Shown: one piece after another, positions 1-13,607 of the stretch
How positions within the stretch are numbered: position 1 is the stretch's first letter
Layout of the letters: each line of letters opens with the position of its first letter
From: Formicarius rufipectus
Taxonomy: Eukaryota > Chordata > Aves > Passeriformes > Formicariidae
DNA: 64,000 nt
Reading direction: 5' to 3'
Assembly (NCBI GenBank): GCA_013399695.1
Contig: VXAU01000975.1
Span: 318,365 to 382,364, forward strand
Notes under the pieces: model-generated
The model's input: only the letters and a program-made list of their open reading frames with translations
Databases searched by the model: none
Told to the model about the DNA's origin: nothing
Position numbers and translations under genes: made by a program

Positions 1-106
1 CAGCTTTTTAAAATTCCTCCATAAAATTTGCCATTCCAAAGTACTGAATGTCTCTGTATTGTTGCTGCAAAGCATGTTATTCATGTGGAATCTCCTCTGC
101 CTGCAG

Positions 107-191
107 AATGAGCTGGTTCATGTGGATGTCATCAAGCTGTCAGTAGAGGGAACGAGGCAGGGGCCAGAGGGGCTGCAGCTGCAAATGCTTG
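107..191 (+). CDS. DNAI1: DNAI1 coding exon (first of six in window)
   Basis: This exon encodes part of dynein axonemal intermediate chain 1, a WD40 scaffold that anchors outer dynein arm heavy chains to the doublet microtubules of motile cilia. It is 85 bp, bounded by a pyrimidine-rich acceptor ending CTGCAG and a GGTAAGA donor, and opens in phase 0 with NELVHVDVIKLSVEG. It ends with one base of a split glycine codon that the next exon completes. The gene runs off the left edge, so the N-terminal half and promoter are not in the window. The six exons seen here join in frame to give 234 residues ending in a stop. Identification rests on the following exons, which match the C-terminal half of vertebrate DNAI1 closely as I know that family. 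Confidence 0.85.
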
Positions 192-2049
192 GTAAGAGCC
201 CAAGTCCTTGCCATGCTGATTAATTACTGACACAAAACCTCTAATCAGTCATTCTGGGGAAATTAAATTGGGAGCAGAGTGTTGAGATGGAAAGGATCTA
301 AAGGAGGGTTATGCCTCTTGCTTTCATCATGTAGTAGGGTAAAGTCTGTCTGGAGCAATGGCCACTAACTGAGTCAAGTTTTGCTAGTTACATACTGTCT
401 TTACTTGCATAAAAAGATGAATTGAAAACTAATTCAAAAAGTGTCCATTTCACTGGGATATCTCTGTGTAGGTAAGGCACAGGCATTACCTTTATATGTC
501 AAAATTAAGTCCATTTTGTTCTTCCTGCCAGACATTAATCTGGACTGCTGAAATCAAGATGAAAAGCAACCTTTGCCCTTTTCTGGGTACATGGCTCACC
601 TAGACAATGTTGGGATGTGCCCCATCCAATTTTGGCTCTTTAAAAGCACAGCATCTATTCTGAGCTACTGTGTTAGGCTCCCTCCATATAAAATGGAGTC
701 AGTGCAATCCTTCTAGGCTGAATCAATCCTCTCTTATTGACCATCCTGTGTTTGAGACAGGATGGGATGAGTCAGCTCTAGAGGTCCTGGATTACACAAG
801 GGAATCCTTGAGGAATCCTCTTATCATCCTTCTGCACCTGCTTTTGGCTGAGAAAATGGGACCTGTGTTTGGAGGAGGCCCTTGCTCTGCATTTAAAAAT
901 TGCTGTGTTTCTATGCTAGTAACTGCTGAGCAGTTCGTTTGTGGGAAGGTTTGTAGCACCAGACAGGTTGCAAAAGACCAGTTACAGTACACTGCAGAAC
1001 TCTCAGGGGCTTTGGGATTATTTGTTAGTGTTACTGGGAAATGGATTTTCAAAGACTTGTCTTGAATATTTAACAATCTATTTAAATGTTAAAAACTCAG
1101 CATTAGATGGTTGAAATTACTGTGACAATTCCTTTGAGAATTACATTTTGTTAAAGACATAACGTTTCAGACATCTGTCCGTGCAGGAAATTCTTGGTAA
1201 CTATGTGCTTCTGAGCCTTGTCTGCTTGTTCCTGTTTCTTGTCCGATGGTTGCTGTGCATGTCCCTGTGTCCCTGCTGGTTGACAGCTTCACGTAGCTCT
1301 GGCCCTCACCTCATCTTCTGCTCAAGAGCCCTACTGAAGTTTTCTTTCACCAACATGTGAACTGGCTTTCTTGGACGATGATGCATCTGCCTGTGGAGCA
1401 GAAGCCACAAAATCTCAATGAGTCATATCCTGTTGTGGTTGACACCTGTTTTAACAGGGTTCAAAATATTGCTCAGTTCAGGGCTCTTGACATCAACAAG
1501 ATTCTCCTTGCCTAGCAGATGATTTCTTCCCAAATCACACTCTTTGCTATTGTCTTTACTGAAGTGAGCTTTCTAAACGGATTCAGAGTTAAGGACAAAA
1601 AGAGCACAGAGAGGTATTATGGTGTATTTCCTCTCTGAGCTCTTTTATGCATGGAAAACCATTTATATTTTCATATTACTAAACAAAAAGAAAATACATG
1701 TTCTTTCCCAATAGGAGGCAGGCCTGATCCTAACAATGCTCTACATTTGCACCAGGCATTTTCAATTCTTACCAAAATGAATCCCAGGCTAAAATGTTCT
1801 TCCAGTTCCCTTCCAGTTCTTTTCATTTCTTTTTCCCTGTCTCCATGTTGGCTTTTCAAATTGCTGGTCTTTGAGACAGGAACAGCTTGGAAAGTGTTAG
1901 CAGAAGGGGTGGCTTTAATTTCTTTTGGGAGCTTCTGGCTAATAAATCACTTCTGAAAAGGCAGTCAGTGTGTGTTTGCCATAGGCAGGGAGCATGTGCT
2001 GTCCGGTTGAACCAATTCTCTGTCTGACAGACCTTTCCTGTATTAACAG
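192..2049 (+). other. DNAI1 intron
   Basis: This intron of about 1.86 kb has GT and AG ends that keep the reading frame across the two exons. Open frames inside it, such as one at 670-1065, show no domain, no splice logic and no recognisable family. I see no repeat or RNA gene in it. Confidence 0.8.
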
Positions 2050-2129
2050 GCTGCGGGATATCGTTTGATTTTCACAAAAAGATAGACTATCTGTTTCTTG
2101 TTGGTACTGAAGAGGGAAAGATCTATAAG
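2050..2129 (+). CDS. DNAI1: DNAI1 coding exon, WD40 strand region
   Basis: This 80-bp exon lies between an acceptor AACAG and a donor AAG|GTAGGA. With the base carried from the previous exon it encodes 27 residues, including ISFDFHKKIDYLFLVGTEEG followed by KIYK. The segment is a WD40 blade edge, where the LFLVGTEEGKIY pattern is typical of the axonemal intermediate chain propeller. It ends on a complete lysine codon, so the next exon starts in phase 0. Length and phase agree with the neighbouring exons. Confidence 0.92.
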
Positions 2130-5100
2130 GTAGGAATGATTCCTTTATTCTTTGTTCTATACCCTCTGACCCATGTGTGTCTTTCAGGTTCACAATCTGA
2201 GCTGTTTGCTCAGGTGGTAACAAAGCACAACTTCATAGCCTGGTGCTGCCCTGGGATGCCTGTGGGGAGCCTGAGACTAGCAGAGTGCTGCAGAGGGTCA
2301 CAGGGAGCTCTCTGCACAGACCCAATTAAGACCCTTTTTTGCAGAAACGTTTTTCATGCAAACTGCATCTCAGAAAATGCTTTCTGGATTACAGCTGTGC
2401 AAGTGAAATGCTAAGTATGATCAGAGCAGAAGTTAAAAGGCATTGGTCTTCTGTCCTCGTGGCTTTGGGGAAATGGCAGGAAAAATATCAATTCTTTTCC
2501 GTTTAGTCCTGTTATCCTATGAGCAGTGAGGCTAATGAAGCCATATTTCCTATGGATTAATGTCCTGCTGCTCTTCCCTTCCACAACTACACAGAATCAT
2601 AGAATTATTTAGGTTGGGAAAGACATCTAGTTCCACCTTCTCCTTGCTCTCCCAAATCCAGTTCAGCACTACGCACTCACATCTTCCTCCTCCTGATCAC
2701 CACATGCTGTGCCCAGATCAGTGATTCCACCTGCATGCTATAGCCCTTGTTTCCTGCAGACAGTGCTGGCTGCCTCCCCTTCAGTGCCCTCCTGCACCCT
2801 GATGCTGTGGTGCCCAGCTCGGGCTGGGAGCTGTCAGACAGCCGGTTCTGGCCATGTGGTGAGGGCAGCAGCCAAGCTGTGCTTGCCCTGCCCACACTGG
2901 GGGCACTGCCCAGATGTTTGTGCTCTGTGGCCATCCCTTTTCATAGAATGTATAAGACCTAAGTGTTGCCAAGTCCCACATGCAGCCAGTTTGGGCTGAA
3001 ATTGCCAGTGAGGTCAAAAGTTGTTTGTGAGGAGAGACGAGCAGACACAAGGACACAGGCATCATGTTTTCTTAAGATATCAAGCTAAAAATAGGAAGTT
3101 TTGAGTTCTGCTGTATTTAGCCTTGAAAATAAAGCCAGTAGCCTCATACTCATACAACTGTTTTTTGCACAGCATTCCTCTGAGCTGGCTTTGGGGCTCT
3201 GTTAAATCCATAGCCATAGCCGTTCAAGTGTGGGGGGTGAACCCTCAACAGGAGGCTGACATGAAGAGCAGATGGATCCAACCATCCCTGGAGGATGATG
3301 TAAACTCCTTCCCCATAGCCCACCAGCAAAAGAATAGGAAACAGACTAAGAACCTAAAGGGCATAATATTCTGAAATCAGTATCAGTCATTCAGGCAAGA
3401 TGTACTTAACAAATATGTGTCCCTTCCAGAGGGATAATGCTTAATGAAATGTCTCCCTCTGCCAAGAAGTACCTGGGGAGGATTTCTGAGTAGTGATCAC
3501 TTGCTTTGGACAAGACAGGTGCAGAAGGTAGGTGGGAGGAATTGAGGGGGCTGAGCTGTTGGGCAGTGGGCAGTGAGGTAGGTGCAGTAGCTGCTTATTG
3601 ATGGTTTTAGGATACAAAGGATCTGTACAGTCATGGGCAGATGTTATGAGTTGTCTGGTTGCCCATGGGAATTGGTACCCTGGGTATTGTACTCTAAATT
3701 GGTGAGTACTGTTGGGTCTAGTCCTGATCAAAAGGCAGCATGGAACCACATGTTTTAACTTCCACTGTGTTTAGGTAAGTGATGGATGTACAGGAGTTTA
3801 ACAGTGGATGTCAGTGTGAGGTGGAGACCATCAGTTACTCTTCAGGAGAAGTGGTTTGGCTGGCATCCTGGAGGAGTTACATAGGAAAAGAAATTCTTTA
3901 TGGAGGAGCATTGGATAAGAAGAGAATTTGGCAGCATTTACCTTGAAAAACTTTAAGATGTTTCTGTCTTAGATGATTTCCAATAAAACTAGAATTAGGA
4001 TAGGGTTTTAACATTAGGAATGATCCCAGCCATGAAGTCATGCAGATAACTCCTTATTGAAGGATAAATGCAAAGAGATACTCTTACAAAGGATCCTCCC
4101 TTTCATTCTCAGGGTTACTAATGAGCAGCATTCTTGCATTGGTGACGCATAGTAAAAAGTAGGGCCACTCTCACATTGTGGAACACTGCCCTATAAAACT
4201 CTGGTGTTCCCATTGGCAGGAAGACCCAATCTTCCATCAGATTGTAGGGGTTAACTCTGGAAAGAGAAATCGTGTGTCTAGCAGAAACAGACCTCCATAG
4301 TATCTACAAAAACATGGGGAACAGTGCTTACACCCTTAGCACCCTCCAAGAGTTTGCTACAAGAAGTTTCAAAAATTTTGGGATCAGCTGCTGCTGCAGA
4401 CATTTCTCAAGAACTTATCATCATGTGCTTTATTGAAACACTGCACATCTGAACCCAGTACTGGAGCTACCTGTGGACTGCCTCCTGGAGCCTTGCTCTG
4501 CTTGGATGCTGGGAGCAGGCACAGTCCCACAGCAGCCTGAGCAGCTCAGGTCCTGTGGCTGCACTGAGTGAGATGCTCAGGTCTCTGTGCTGCTCTTGCC
4601 CTTGCCACTGCATTATGAGCAAGAGGGACAAACTCCTTACATGCTGTCTGAGTTAGGGATCAAACATGCGCTGCTCTCCAATGGGCCAAATTTTAGATTA
4701 TTTGTTAAGAAAAATTGGAAAGTGAATTTCAGAGAAACATGGTTTGGGGTTTTGGGGGTTTTTTTGTGGGTTTGTGATTTTTCTTTTTTTACTGAGATCA
4801 GTCATGCCCGCAAATAGCATGATAATATGTTCATTCTTTAGCTGCAGGACAATTATGGTGAAGTTTTGAAAATGGCTTAGCTAATAGTGTTTTCGAAGCC
4901 AAGAAATCATTATCTTAATTGCACACAGACCTATCTATTGCCCTTTTATGTAGAGGAGAAACTGTTTCTGCATTAATATGGTTCTGTAATGCAATTCTGT
5001 ATGCTTCTTTGCATATCTTATTTGCTGTTTAGGAATTGCTCAGCTTTGGTATCAAAAAGCTCGCTCTTTGAGATTCTTATTGAAATATTTAAGACTTTAG

Positions 5101-8100
5101 GTCTTTGGTCAGAATTACTTCCAAATAAATAGACCTTCAACAAAAAAAATTGTGATGAGATTTGAATATTTTCATGTAAGAAAGGTTTTGGTTTTATTCA
5201 GTCTTAGTTTGCTTGAGAGTGTAACAAATGAATATAATAAAACAGTGCAAGACTGAATAGAAGGAAAAGGTTATTCTAATTTTAAACAAAACTGATTTCA
5301 TTCATACTCATTCTCTCATACTGAACATTGGTGCATTTGTATCTTTTTTGTGCAGGACAGGATTATGTAGTTCTACAGATGACAAAGGATGCTGTCTGTT
5401 GAATCCTTATCACATCTCTTGAGTTTTTTGTGAATGATGATGACAAACTGGTTTCTGGACAGGCTCTGACTTCCAGTGACCCTTTAGTAATGGAGAGATC
5501 ATTTGTCTCAGTGTCTAGTCTTGCTTTATATTATGCAAAGTGGTTTTCCTTGTCTGGATAGTTTATGGCTTGAGTTCTATTCCTGCTCTCCTTGCCACCT
5601 TAACTCTGAGGCTTTCATGTGTTCTGTCCACTTGTTTCTGGACTGACTTCATTTGCCATTCAATTACTGCAAGTTCTTTCTTTTACCATTTCCTGTTTCT
5701 CCTGATGTGTTTATGTGCCTCTATTTCCTTTTGTAAGGTGTACTGCAAATCTTAGTATTTCTATTACATATCTCTACAAGCATCACTGAGCTAAAACCAA
5801 ACAGAGCCTCTGGGGTAGCTGGTAACAGCCTGTCCACAGTGAGGTGGAACATGTTTGTGTCAGTGGCTTCTGAGGAACACCTGGGTGTCCTGAGCTGCCA
5901 GGGTGTGCCAGTGTTGGCAAATACTTCTTTCTGTTGTGAGACACAAACCTTCTCTGAAAGAAGTTGCTTTTTGGATTTCTGTATTGTGTAGACTCTCAGT
6001 GTTTCTGTTAGTAAGCCAAAGAAAGCATCTGCCTTTTAAGGACACTAACACCCATCCATTCATCATGGATATGGGGGCGTTTTGTGTCAGACTAATGTCT
6101 AGGGAAAACTGAAGTGCTGTTAATGAAGATTATTCCTATGTTTTGTGTCCTCAGAGTTCTCCTCTCCTCGCAGTATTCCTCCTCCATATTTTGTAGCCTT
6201 GTCAGCAGTCATCTTTGTACTGGTTTCCTCTATTGCCACAGACACATTTTTGCTTTCCTATCTCATCATAAAAGTACTGTTTACTATTCACACACATCTA
6301 GCATCATTTTAATAGGAGAAAAACATTTTCAGCAAATTGGAACAGTGCTCTATAAGATCAGACAGGCTGCACAAATGCCTTCTCTCTGAATCTGCTCATC
6401 CTATTCAGAGCTCTCCTGTCAGAAGTTATGTGTCACATATTCTAGTGGTTTTGTTTTCTTCCTGGCATGTCTAATAACTTAAACTGAATAGTAGGAAGAT
6501 ACTTTGCCAGCACTACTAGTTAGCTCAGAAACTCTTGTATTTGTTATACTTCTTTTTGGAGCATTTTCTCAAGTTTGTGGTGTTTCTTCAAAATTCACCT
6601 TGGGAAGAACACAACATCCTGTCTTGCACTCAGAGATAGTGATAAAGGTTGTGGTGAATGTGTTGTGGGGATGGCAGTCGCTGCCACAGCAGGGTGGATG
6701 CCTTTGGGCTAAAGAGTTGGGCAGGGTTCATATCTCAAAAGTGGCACAGACAGGAATCTGCCCTACAGAAACCTTTTTGCTGCTGATTTAATGGCAAAAA
6801 AATGCAGATCCCTTTCCTGTCATGCAGCCTGTAAAACCAGTGCTGTGGATCAGTATATCCCAGAGCATGATGAGTCTCCCATACTAGTGCCCAGAATGCT
6901 GCACTGACCAAGGGCTCAGTCCCACAGGGTTTGGAAAACAGAGTACTGAGCATTACAGTTCTGTTGGATGCACACAAATCTGGTTCAGATCTCACTCTTC
7001 AAAGTTCTTATCTATTAGGGACCTTCTATCCATGAACTTGGAATGACAGATGGGTAAAGCTTGTGTTATTTACTCATGACCCATTCTGTCTGTTCCCAGC
7101 AAAGTGATTTTCAAAACAAGCCAAGTACCAATTTTCCTGATGGCTGATCATTAAGAATTTTGAAGTAAAGTTATGAAACATGCCATTAAAGGAGATTTTT
7201 GTCCCATAATTACACACAGGAACAGTAACTCAGATATGCAACAAACTATTAACAAGCAGTAGACCCTGTCAGTAAATCTCAGTGGGACATGAGCCACTTT
7301 CTTGTTTCCATTTCGTACCCCAACAAGCCTCCCAGGAATGCAGGAGCTGCTGCTGCAGGAATGGTTTAGCACCCTTAATCCAGTACCTACACCGGTGAAC
7401 AGGTCTGAGTACCCAGACAGTAAATGTCATGTGTAAAAAACAGTTAAGCCTTAAGATTAGTTAGAGCTTTGGTTTGCAAGAATTAAAGTCAAGTAACACT
7501 TCAGCAATCCTGCTGTTCGGGCAGATGATGTGTTACTGCATTCATTAGGAAGTAAATGAAAGATGCTGAAAAGTTTCTGTTATGACAGTACTGAGGCAAA
7601 CTGACAGAAAATCCTGAAACCAAACCTTGAAACCTACTGTGGATATAGTTGCATGTGAGAACACAAACAAGGGGACATTTCATGTGAGAGGAGATTGCTA
7701 GTGAAGGAAACTCTAATATGCTCAGAGGGGAGGAAGTTTGGGCAGGAAAACCTTATTTTTCTGTTTACACAGAACTGACAGGATCTGGATCAAATCCCCT
7801 TGCAGACATGTAGATTGTAATTTCCGCCCCCTTCATAAACTCATACACAAAGTGACTTTTCCAAGGCTCCCAAATGTTTTCCAGCTCTTGTAGACATCCT
7901 GCCTTTTGACAATCAGTAGCACCTGCAGCACTGATGCTGCTGGTCTGATGCTCACATGTGTGTGGGGCAGTTGTCGAGTTCTCAGACTGCTCTGCTCTCC
8001 AGCAGAGCTCACTGGCACACTGGGGATGTCCCTGAGTCCTGGCCAACCTCTAGTGGTTCCTACACCCCTCCGGGAAGTCACAAGGGGCACAATAGAAAGA

Positions 8101-8668
8101 GCTGCAGAATCATGTGATGGGGCAGGTTCTCAGAGCAGGCTGTCCAGGGTGATGGCAGGGAAGGGACTTTTAGCATGTTTCTAAAGTCCTTAGAGCCAAA
8201 GGGTCTGATAGGACTTTCTCATGCTCAGAGGACTATTACTATTGACTGCAATACTTCAAATGCACGCAGTTCTGTGTGCTACTGAACAGCCCAGGGAATG
8301 TTTTCTCTGTCTTTCCTGTGAACCTTTTACAGACATACAGCAGAAGCCCGGGCTAGCAGAAAGGAGTGGGGCTCCCACAGTGGAGAATGGACTCTGGGTT
8401 CTGGCTCTGGCTGTAAATCTAACCAGACAACTTCAGTTCCTATCTCTGTGTGTTGCAGAGTGGAGCTTGATATTGCCTGCAAGTGTGGTGAAATGGGATG
8501 TGCTACATTATTGGTTTTCTGTAGTACCTCTGAGTACCAGTCACCTCGTCCCAGACTGCCCAGAAGATCGAGAGAGGCCATACAAGCATTCAGAGACATC
8601 TTTCTGCAGTCATTTGAGTGTCAGGAGAAGGTCTATCTCTGTTTACTGACTAGTTCTTTCTATTGCAG
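2130..8668 (+). other. DNAI1 intron
   Basis: This intron of about 6.5 kb holds one short CR1-like fragment near 2590-2665 and otherwise unique AT-leaning sequence. There is no codon-like stretch with flanking splice sites. The protein continues directly from KIYK to CSKNYS across it, as in the family, so no coding exon appears to be missing. Confidence 0.8.
2590..2665 (-). repeat. CR1 LINE 3'-end fragment
   Basis: On the plus strand this reads as ACAGAATCATAGAATTATTT followed by AGGTTGGGAAAGACATCTAG. That is the reverse complement of the conserved 3' end of avian CR1 retrotransposons, so the element lies on the minus strand. Only the terminal 70-80 bp can be recognised. Such 5'-truncated copies are typical of CR1. 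Confidence 0.7.
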
Positions 8669-8817
8669 TGTTCCAAAAACTATTCAAAGCAGTTTCTGGA
8701 TGTGTTTGAAGCCCATCACATGGCTGTGGACACAATCAGCTGGAATCCCTACCACTTGAAAGTCTTCATTTCCTGCAGCTCTGACTGGACAGTCAAGATC
8801 TGGGATCATACCATCAA
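8669..8817 (+). CDS. DNAI1: DNAI1 coding exon, WD40 repeat with WTVKIWDH
   Basis: This 149-bp exon follows a TATTGCAG acceptor and encodes 49 residues plus two bases of the next codon. It begins CSKNYSKQFLDVFEAHHMAV and includes SCSSDWTVKIWDHTIK, a complete WD40 repeat with the canonical WD dipeptide. The donor is GTAGGT at 8818. Choosing that GT rather than the later AG|GT leaves AA, which the next exon's first G completes to lysine, and so the frame is kept. This is the most diagnostic exon: the sequence is very close to mammalian DNAI1 and clearly unlike the DNAI2 paralogue as I know it. Confidence 0.96.
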
Positions 8818-9679
8818 GTAGGTCCCGCTGGGTCCCGGTGTGGGCAAGGAGGTCCAGCCTGATGTGGCAGCTGCACATGCCAACTCTCCTCATACCTCAG
8901 TCTCAATTTCTATCCTAGGTGTTGATAATGCTGTTTGTTTTCTTTTTTTGGAAGGGTCTCATGACTCAGATTTCTACTCCCCAGGAATGACAAATAAGAT
9001 TTAGCGCTGACTGCCTGAGGAACTTGCCAAGCAGTGTAGCTCAGCATAGAGCCTGGCTGCTTTGCTCTGGACTTGGCTTTCTTCAGGAAGGACCCACTGT
9101 GGGAGGGTTATTCTTCTGGAGCAATGCTACAGAGAAATGTCAGGGGCTGGCTTATGGCTTCAGGGGCCAGAAACCTCCTAAGAGCCAGAAAAGCAAAAAA
9201 AAAACCCAGCTAAACTTAAAAATGTGGAATGAAGTTCAGGGTTAGTGGTTGAGAAATGTCTGGTTTCAATCAGGAAATTGATTTTGTTGTAAATCAGTAA
9301 GAGTCAAGCATTTCCTGTTGCCAGTGCTGCTCTGATAATATTCAATGTTATTGTCAGAAGTCCAGAGAGGGAATATCACTTTTTTCCCATGTGACTGTTA
9401 ACCAGAGAGACTGCATCTTTCTGTGTGTGTTGGGGAAATCTTTCAAAATGCTTTCAGAAAGAAAGAGACGTGCTACCTCTTTTCTCATCATAGCAGATCA
9501 AATCCTGACCCATTTGTGTTGATGATCAGCTTTGTTTTGCCTTTGGCTCAGACTGTGGTTGTTACCTGACAATACACTATCTTACACTTCTGCAACATCC
9601 AGGTGTTTATAGCTCAGTGTTACGCTTCCAGAGTGGCATGTGTTTAAAATAATTCTTCTCTGTGTGTCTTTTTTTATAG
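8818..9679 (+). other. DNAI1 intron
   Basis: This 862-bp intron has a GTAGGT donor and a TTTTTTTATAG acceptor. It contains a short poly-A run near 9197 and no recognisable gene or interspersed repeat. Confidence 0.8.
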
Positions 9680-9779
9680 GACTCCGATGTTTACTTATGA
9701 TCTGAGCTGTGCTGTAGGGGATGTTGCATGGTCTCCTTACTCCTCCACAGTCTTTGCTGCAGTCACCACTGATGGCAAG
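9680..9779 (+). CDS. DNAI1: DNAI1 coding exon, WD40 repeat
   Basis: This 100-bp exon begins with the base that completes the split lysine codon and then encodes 33 residues, TPMFTYDLSCAVGDVAWSPY followed by SSTVFAAVTTDGK. It is a WD40 blade, with the GDVAWSPYSSTVFAA pattern shared with mammalian DNAI1. The donor is AAG|GTGAGA. It continues in phase 0 into the exon at 23038, which supplies the rest of the blade (AHVFDL). Confidence 0.96.
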
Positions 9780-10686
9780 GTGAGAGGCTCCGAACAGCAC
9801 TCCTCTGATTTGAGCTGAAAGAAAGTCAAGGGATATTAGGGCTGAGCATAGGAATGGATCAGCTCAGTTTTGGCCAAGTGTTTCAGGGAGCTGCAGATCC
9901 CCCATGAGCAGGATTCTGCCACAGGGAGAGGCTGATTTGTCTGCAGATTGCCTGAGCTGCTTGCTGCTTTATGGCAGGGTCATTTTGGTAGCTCATGGCC
10001 CTAAAACTATTCATTCCTTTTTGCTCCATCTGATTACAGAGAACACGGAAGTCATAAAGCAAGAGAGAGAGAGGAAACCTGGGTAGCAGCATTTCTTACT
10101 CTCTCCCCCTGAGATCTACCACACCCTTACAAGCAACAGGGCCAGAAATCCCTCAGCTGCACCCCAATCATGCAAACAGCTGATGTTGTCACAAGTCTGA
10201 AGGCCTTTAGCAGGTGCTAAGGCTCAGCTGTCCATCTCACTACAGCCTTGATAAACCCATCAGAAGTGCAAGTGGGCCTTCTCCTCGAAGCACAGGGGCT
10301 TCTTGGGGGTCAAGCTACCGCAACTTCTATCATAGGAAAATTCCCCTGCAGTCCTTGTTTTCTCTTACACCAGGGAAGGTGGTGCTCAGAGGACAGAGAG
10401 AACAGGGTTCAGGGAACAGTCTGGTTTCTGCTATCTTTCCTGCCCTTGGCATACGTATCCCTGGACATTAATTGCTCGCTCCTTCTCCAAGCAGGTGTTG
10501 TAAGTGCATACAAGTCCCTCCTGCTCTCCTATGGACCAAATCAGTGCAGGTGTGCAGCTTGCACATGATAGGAATAAAACACTGAACTCCCCAGTGCATC
10601 CCTGGGGACGGGGAGATGATGCTTCAGATCAGAGCTCCCTAAGTATTAGCTGACATCAGGGCAGTGGTTCTGAAACTTCGAAGCAT

Positions 10687-11167
10687 AGAGAAGCAATAGA
10701 ATAAAGTGGTTATATATTTTTATTGATATTTTAAAAAATCAATTATAGTAATATGCCCAGGGTCACCCTATAAAACATTGTTCCAATTAAATAAAATCAA
10801 CGTTTTCCCACTATGTGAAGCTGTCTCCAAGACTAATAATTTGGAAATGAACTCCTTAGACCAGTCTTAAGGTGATGGCAGTTATATTTTTGCCTCTTGT
10901 CATCCAGTGTAGTAGCACCTTCAAGGTAAAGAGAAGCAATAGAATAAAGTGGTTATATATTTATATTGATATTAAAAAATCAATTATAGTAATGTGCCTG
11001 AGGTCAGCCAATAGAACTTTGTTTCAGTTAAATAAAATCAACATTTTTCCACAATATAAGGCAATCTCCCAGAGCAATAATTTGATAATGAACTCCTTAG
11101 GCCAGTCCTAATACTGAGATCATGGCAGTTTTATTTTTGCCTCTAGCCATCCATTGTAGTAGCTCAG
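10687..11167. repeat. Tandem duplication, two copies of about 235-245 bp
   Basis: Copy one spans about 10687-10919 and copy two about 10930-11167. Both start AGAGAAGCAATAGAATAAAG and share, in the same order, TCAATTATAGTAAT, AAATAAAATCAAC, AATGAACTCCTTAG, ATGGCAGTT and TGTAGTAGC. The offset drifts from 243 to 247 bases, and many substitutions and small indels separate the copies. This is therefore an old local duplication rather than a recent assembly artefact. Neither copy encodes a protein or resembles CR1. Confidence 0.9.
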
Positions 11168-13607
11168 ATGGTTAATTTGGGCTTGGAAAGTAGCCAGGAC
11201 ATGTAGCTATCCATCAATACTGGTTTAGTACTGTGAGACCACATTGCTCTGCCACCATGGGCTATATGTTTAGCTGGTATAAACTGGAAAGTCTGTGCAG
11301 TTGGCCAAAATTACTCTAGCAAAAGGATGGCCTTTATGTATCTCTATCATTGAATTTATGCCTTGGAAACTTTATTGCAGTTTAACCTTTATCTTACAGC
11401 AAGAAAATAATTTCAGTGATACAGTGGCTCAGGCTGTGAGTTTGTCTCTCCCGAGCTAAGCAAAAGAAATCTCTTCACTGGGTCACCTGGTCTCCCTGGA
11501 AGCGCAGGTTACCACAGCATAGCCACATTATCTGCAGCATCCATGGGCCTGGAGTTTTTATGAGGCCATGGATAAGGCAGAAGCCTGTTTGACTTGGCAG
11601 CACTGCACCCAGGGTATCTCACCTTGACTATCCTACCTTGGATCTAATTCTGTACTCCTAACTAGAACCTAATCTAATAGAATCTAATTCTGCTTTATGC
11701 CTTTTGTCCCATGCTCTGAGAGGAATGGCCATCAACCAGGAGTAGCCCAAAACTGGGTTGCCTAGAAGGACAGGTCCAGGCAACATCTGCCTTCCCATTG
11801 CAGAAGTCTGGCCAGGACTGATGCTGATAGAAGAAACACTGGGCCTGTGCTAGCTGTGTTAGCTACTAACTATGCTGGCTGCAGCAGGGTGTGTCTGAGA
11901 CATAACTTAGTTTCCATGGTTCAACAGAACCTTCTAGATCTGCAGTGAAAGGGAATAAATAGCTCTTTACAGCCTTTTTATTTCTGGACATAGTCCACTT
12001 TGTAGCAGGGTGCACTTCTTGTGAATAACTCTGTGCTTCGCAAAGGGCAGGCTCCATTAATGCTGGGAAAGTATCTGCATTAACAGGATGTTCTGTGATT
12101 CTACAGAACAGAAAAATACAGGACATTTAGCCGGAAAATCAAACATTAAAGGCCTCCTGTTCATAAACAGCCTCTATCTTTGCATCTGCACATAATCATG
12201 CCTGCAAAATTTGAAGGTTGCCTGGAGGTAGTTTTAAAATCAAGCCCTATTTGCAGTCTTTAAGGGATACCTGGCATATTTTGTAAAACACTTTTTCTTA
12301 TTCAAGCTGGTGGTATGTGTTGAAATCATGTGCATGAGCCTCCTGACTTGGAAATTGGGGCATTTTAGAATCTAAAAATCTCTCAATCCCCATGAATCCA
12401 GGAGATGGGGATTTAATAAAAGCTGTAAATATCAGGGGCATTATGATAAAATGTTTTTGTTGGCCGCTGGGTATCTGCTTTGGACAGCACCACCTCTTCA
12501 TAAATAACCTGAGCAGGCACATTCTCCCACTGGTGCAGTGGATAGTAACTGCTACTATTGCTCTCCATCATGTTCTGGTTAATTTCTTTAGTCTCCTGCA
12601 TTGCCTGCTGGCCATTTTATTTCAGAATGAGCATAAACAATTTGCAATGAAAATTGAAATAAAATTATCATCAAGATGTGCACATACGTGCCAACACTTC
12701 CTGGAAAAAAACCCTCCCATTTCTAGAACTAGGTGTCTAAATAAGTGTCCTGATTTTAAAAGTACTGGATCACCATTTGCTTTTAGGGAAGGTATTGTTT
12801 GCTGGATGCCCTCAAAGTGGTTGCCTCAGAGCATTCAGATTTGGTTTCCATCACTGTGCAAAGTCCACTGCAGTTTTACCATGTGATTGCACTTCAGGTG
12901 ACACTTTCTTTGAAGATTCCCCAATAGTTCCTAAAGCAGACCTGTGATCTGTTTTTTCTAAGCATGATTCTTCAACCCACTTGGCTGGCAGCAACTCTGT
13001 GATCTGTACAGGCCATCTCCTACAGAACCCTGGGTGCAGATACTGATGTGATTAGCACCAAAATAAAATAAGGTTAGAGAATACCTTGTGTTGTAAACAG
13101 TAAAAGCCCTACCTGAAAAAAAGGCTGGCTGGGATGAGGGATGTGCTTCAGAAATAAACATTTTTTAAAAAGGGGTTAGATTTGAATACCTGCACCGTTA
13201 CACTTAGGGTACAGGAAATATGGGGATGTTGGATGTCAGCTTATTGTAAGGACAGAGGGTAGAGAAATGGGAGGAGTGGAATTCAATCCTTGGCATTCAG
13301 CAGCATTTGCTTTTGGGAGTTTGCTTTAAGATTATCTCAAACTCATGCTTAAAGCAGGGAAGTAAACCCTGAAATATGTAAAACCAGGAATCACACCTGA
13401 AATTTCCTTTTGGGCTTCTTTTACTTACTTTCCTTAAATAAAGACACAGTTTTGGCATTTCCTCCACTTCTGGGCATGCAGACACATTCTTGTGCTGAAT
13501 TCATTCATTAATTGTTACCTCTGTTAAAAAAGCCAAAAACACCCATGTCACAAGTGTCCTGAGAAGATTGGATCCCGGGCTGTGGGTCACAGATTCCCCC
13601 TGCAATG

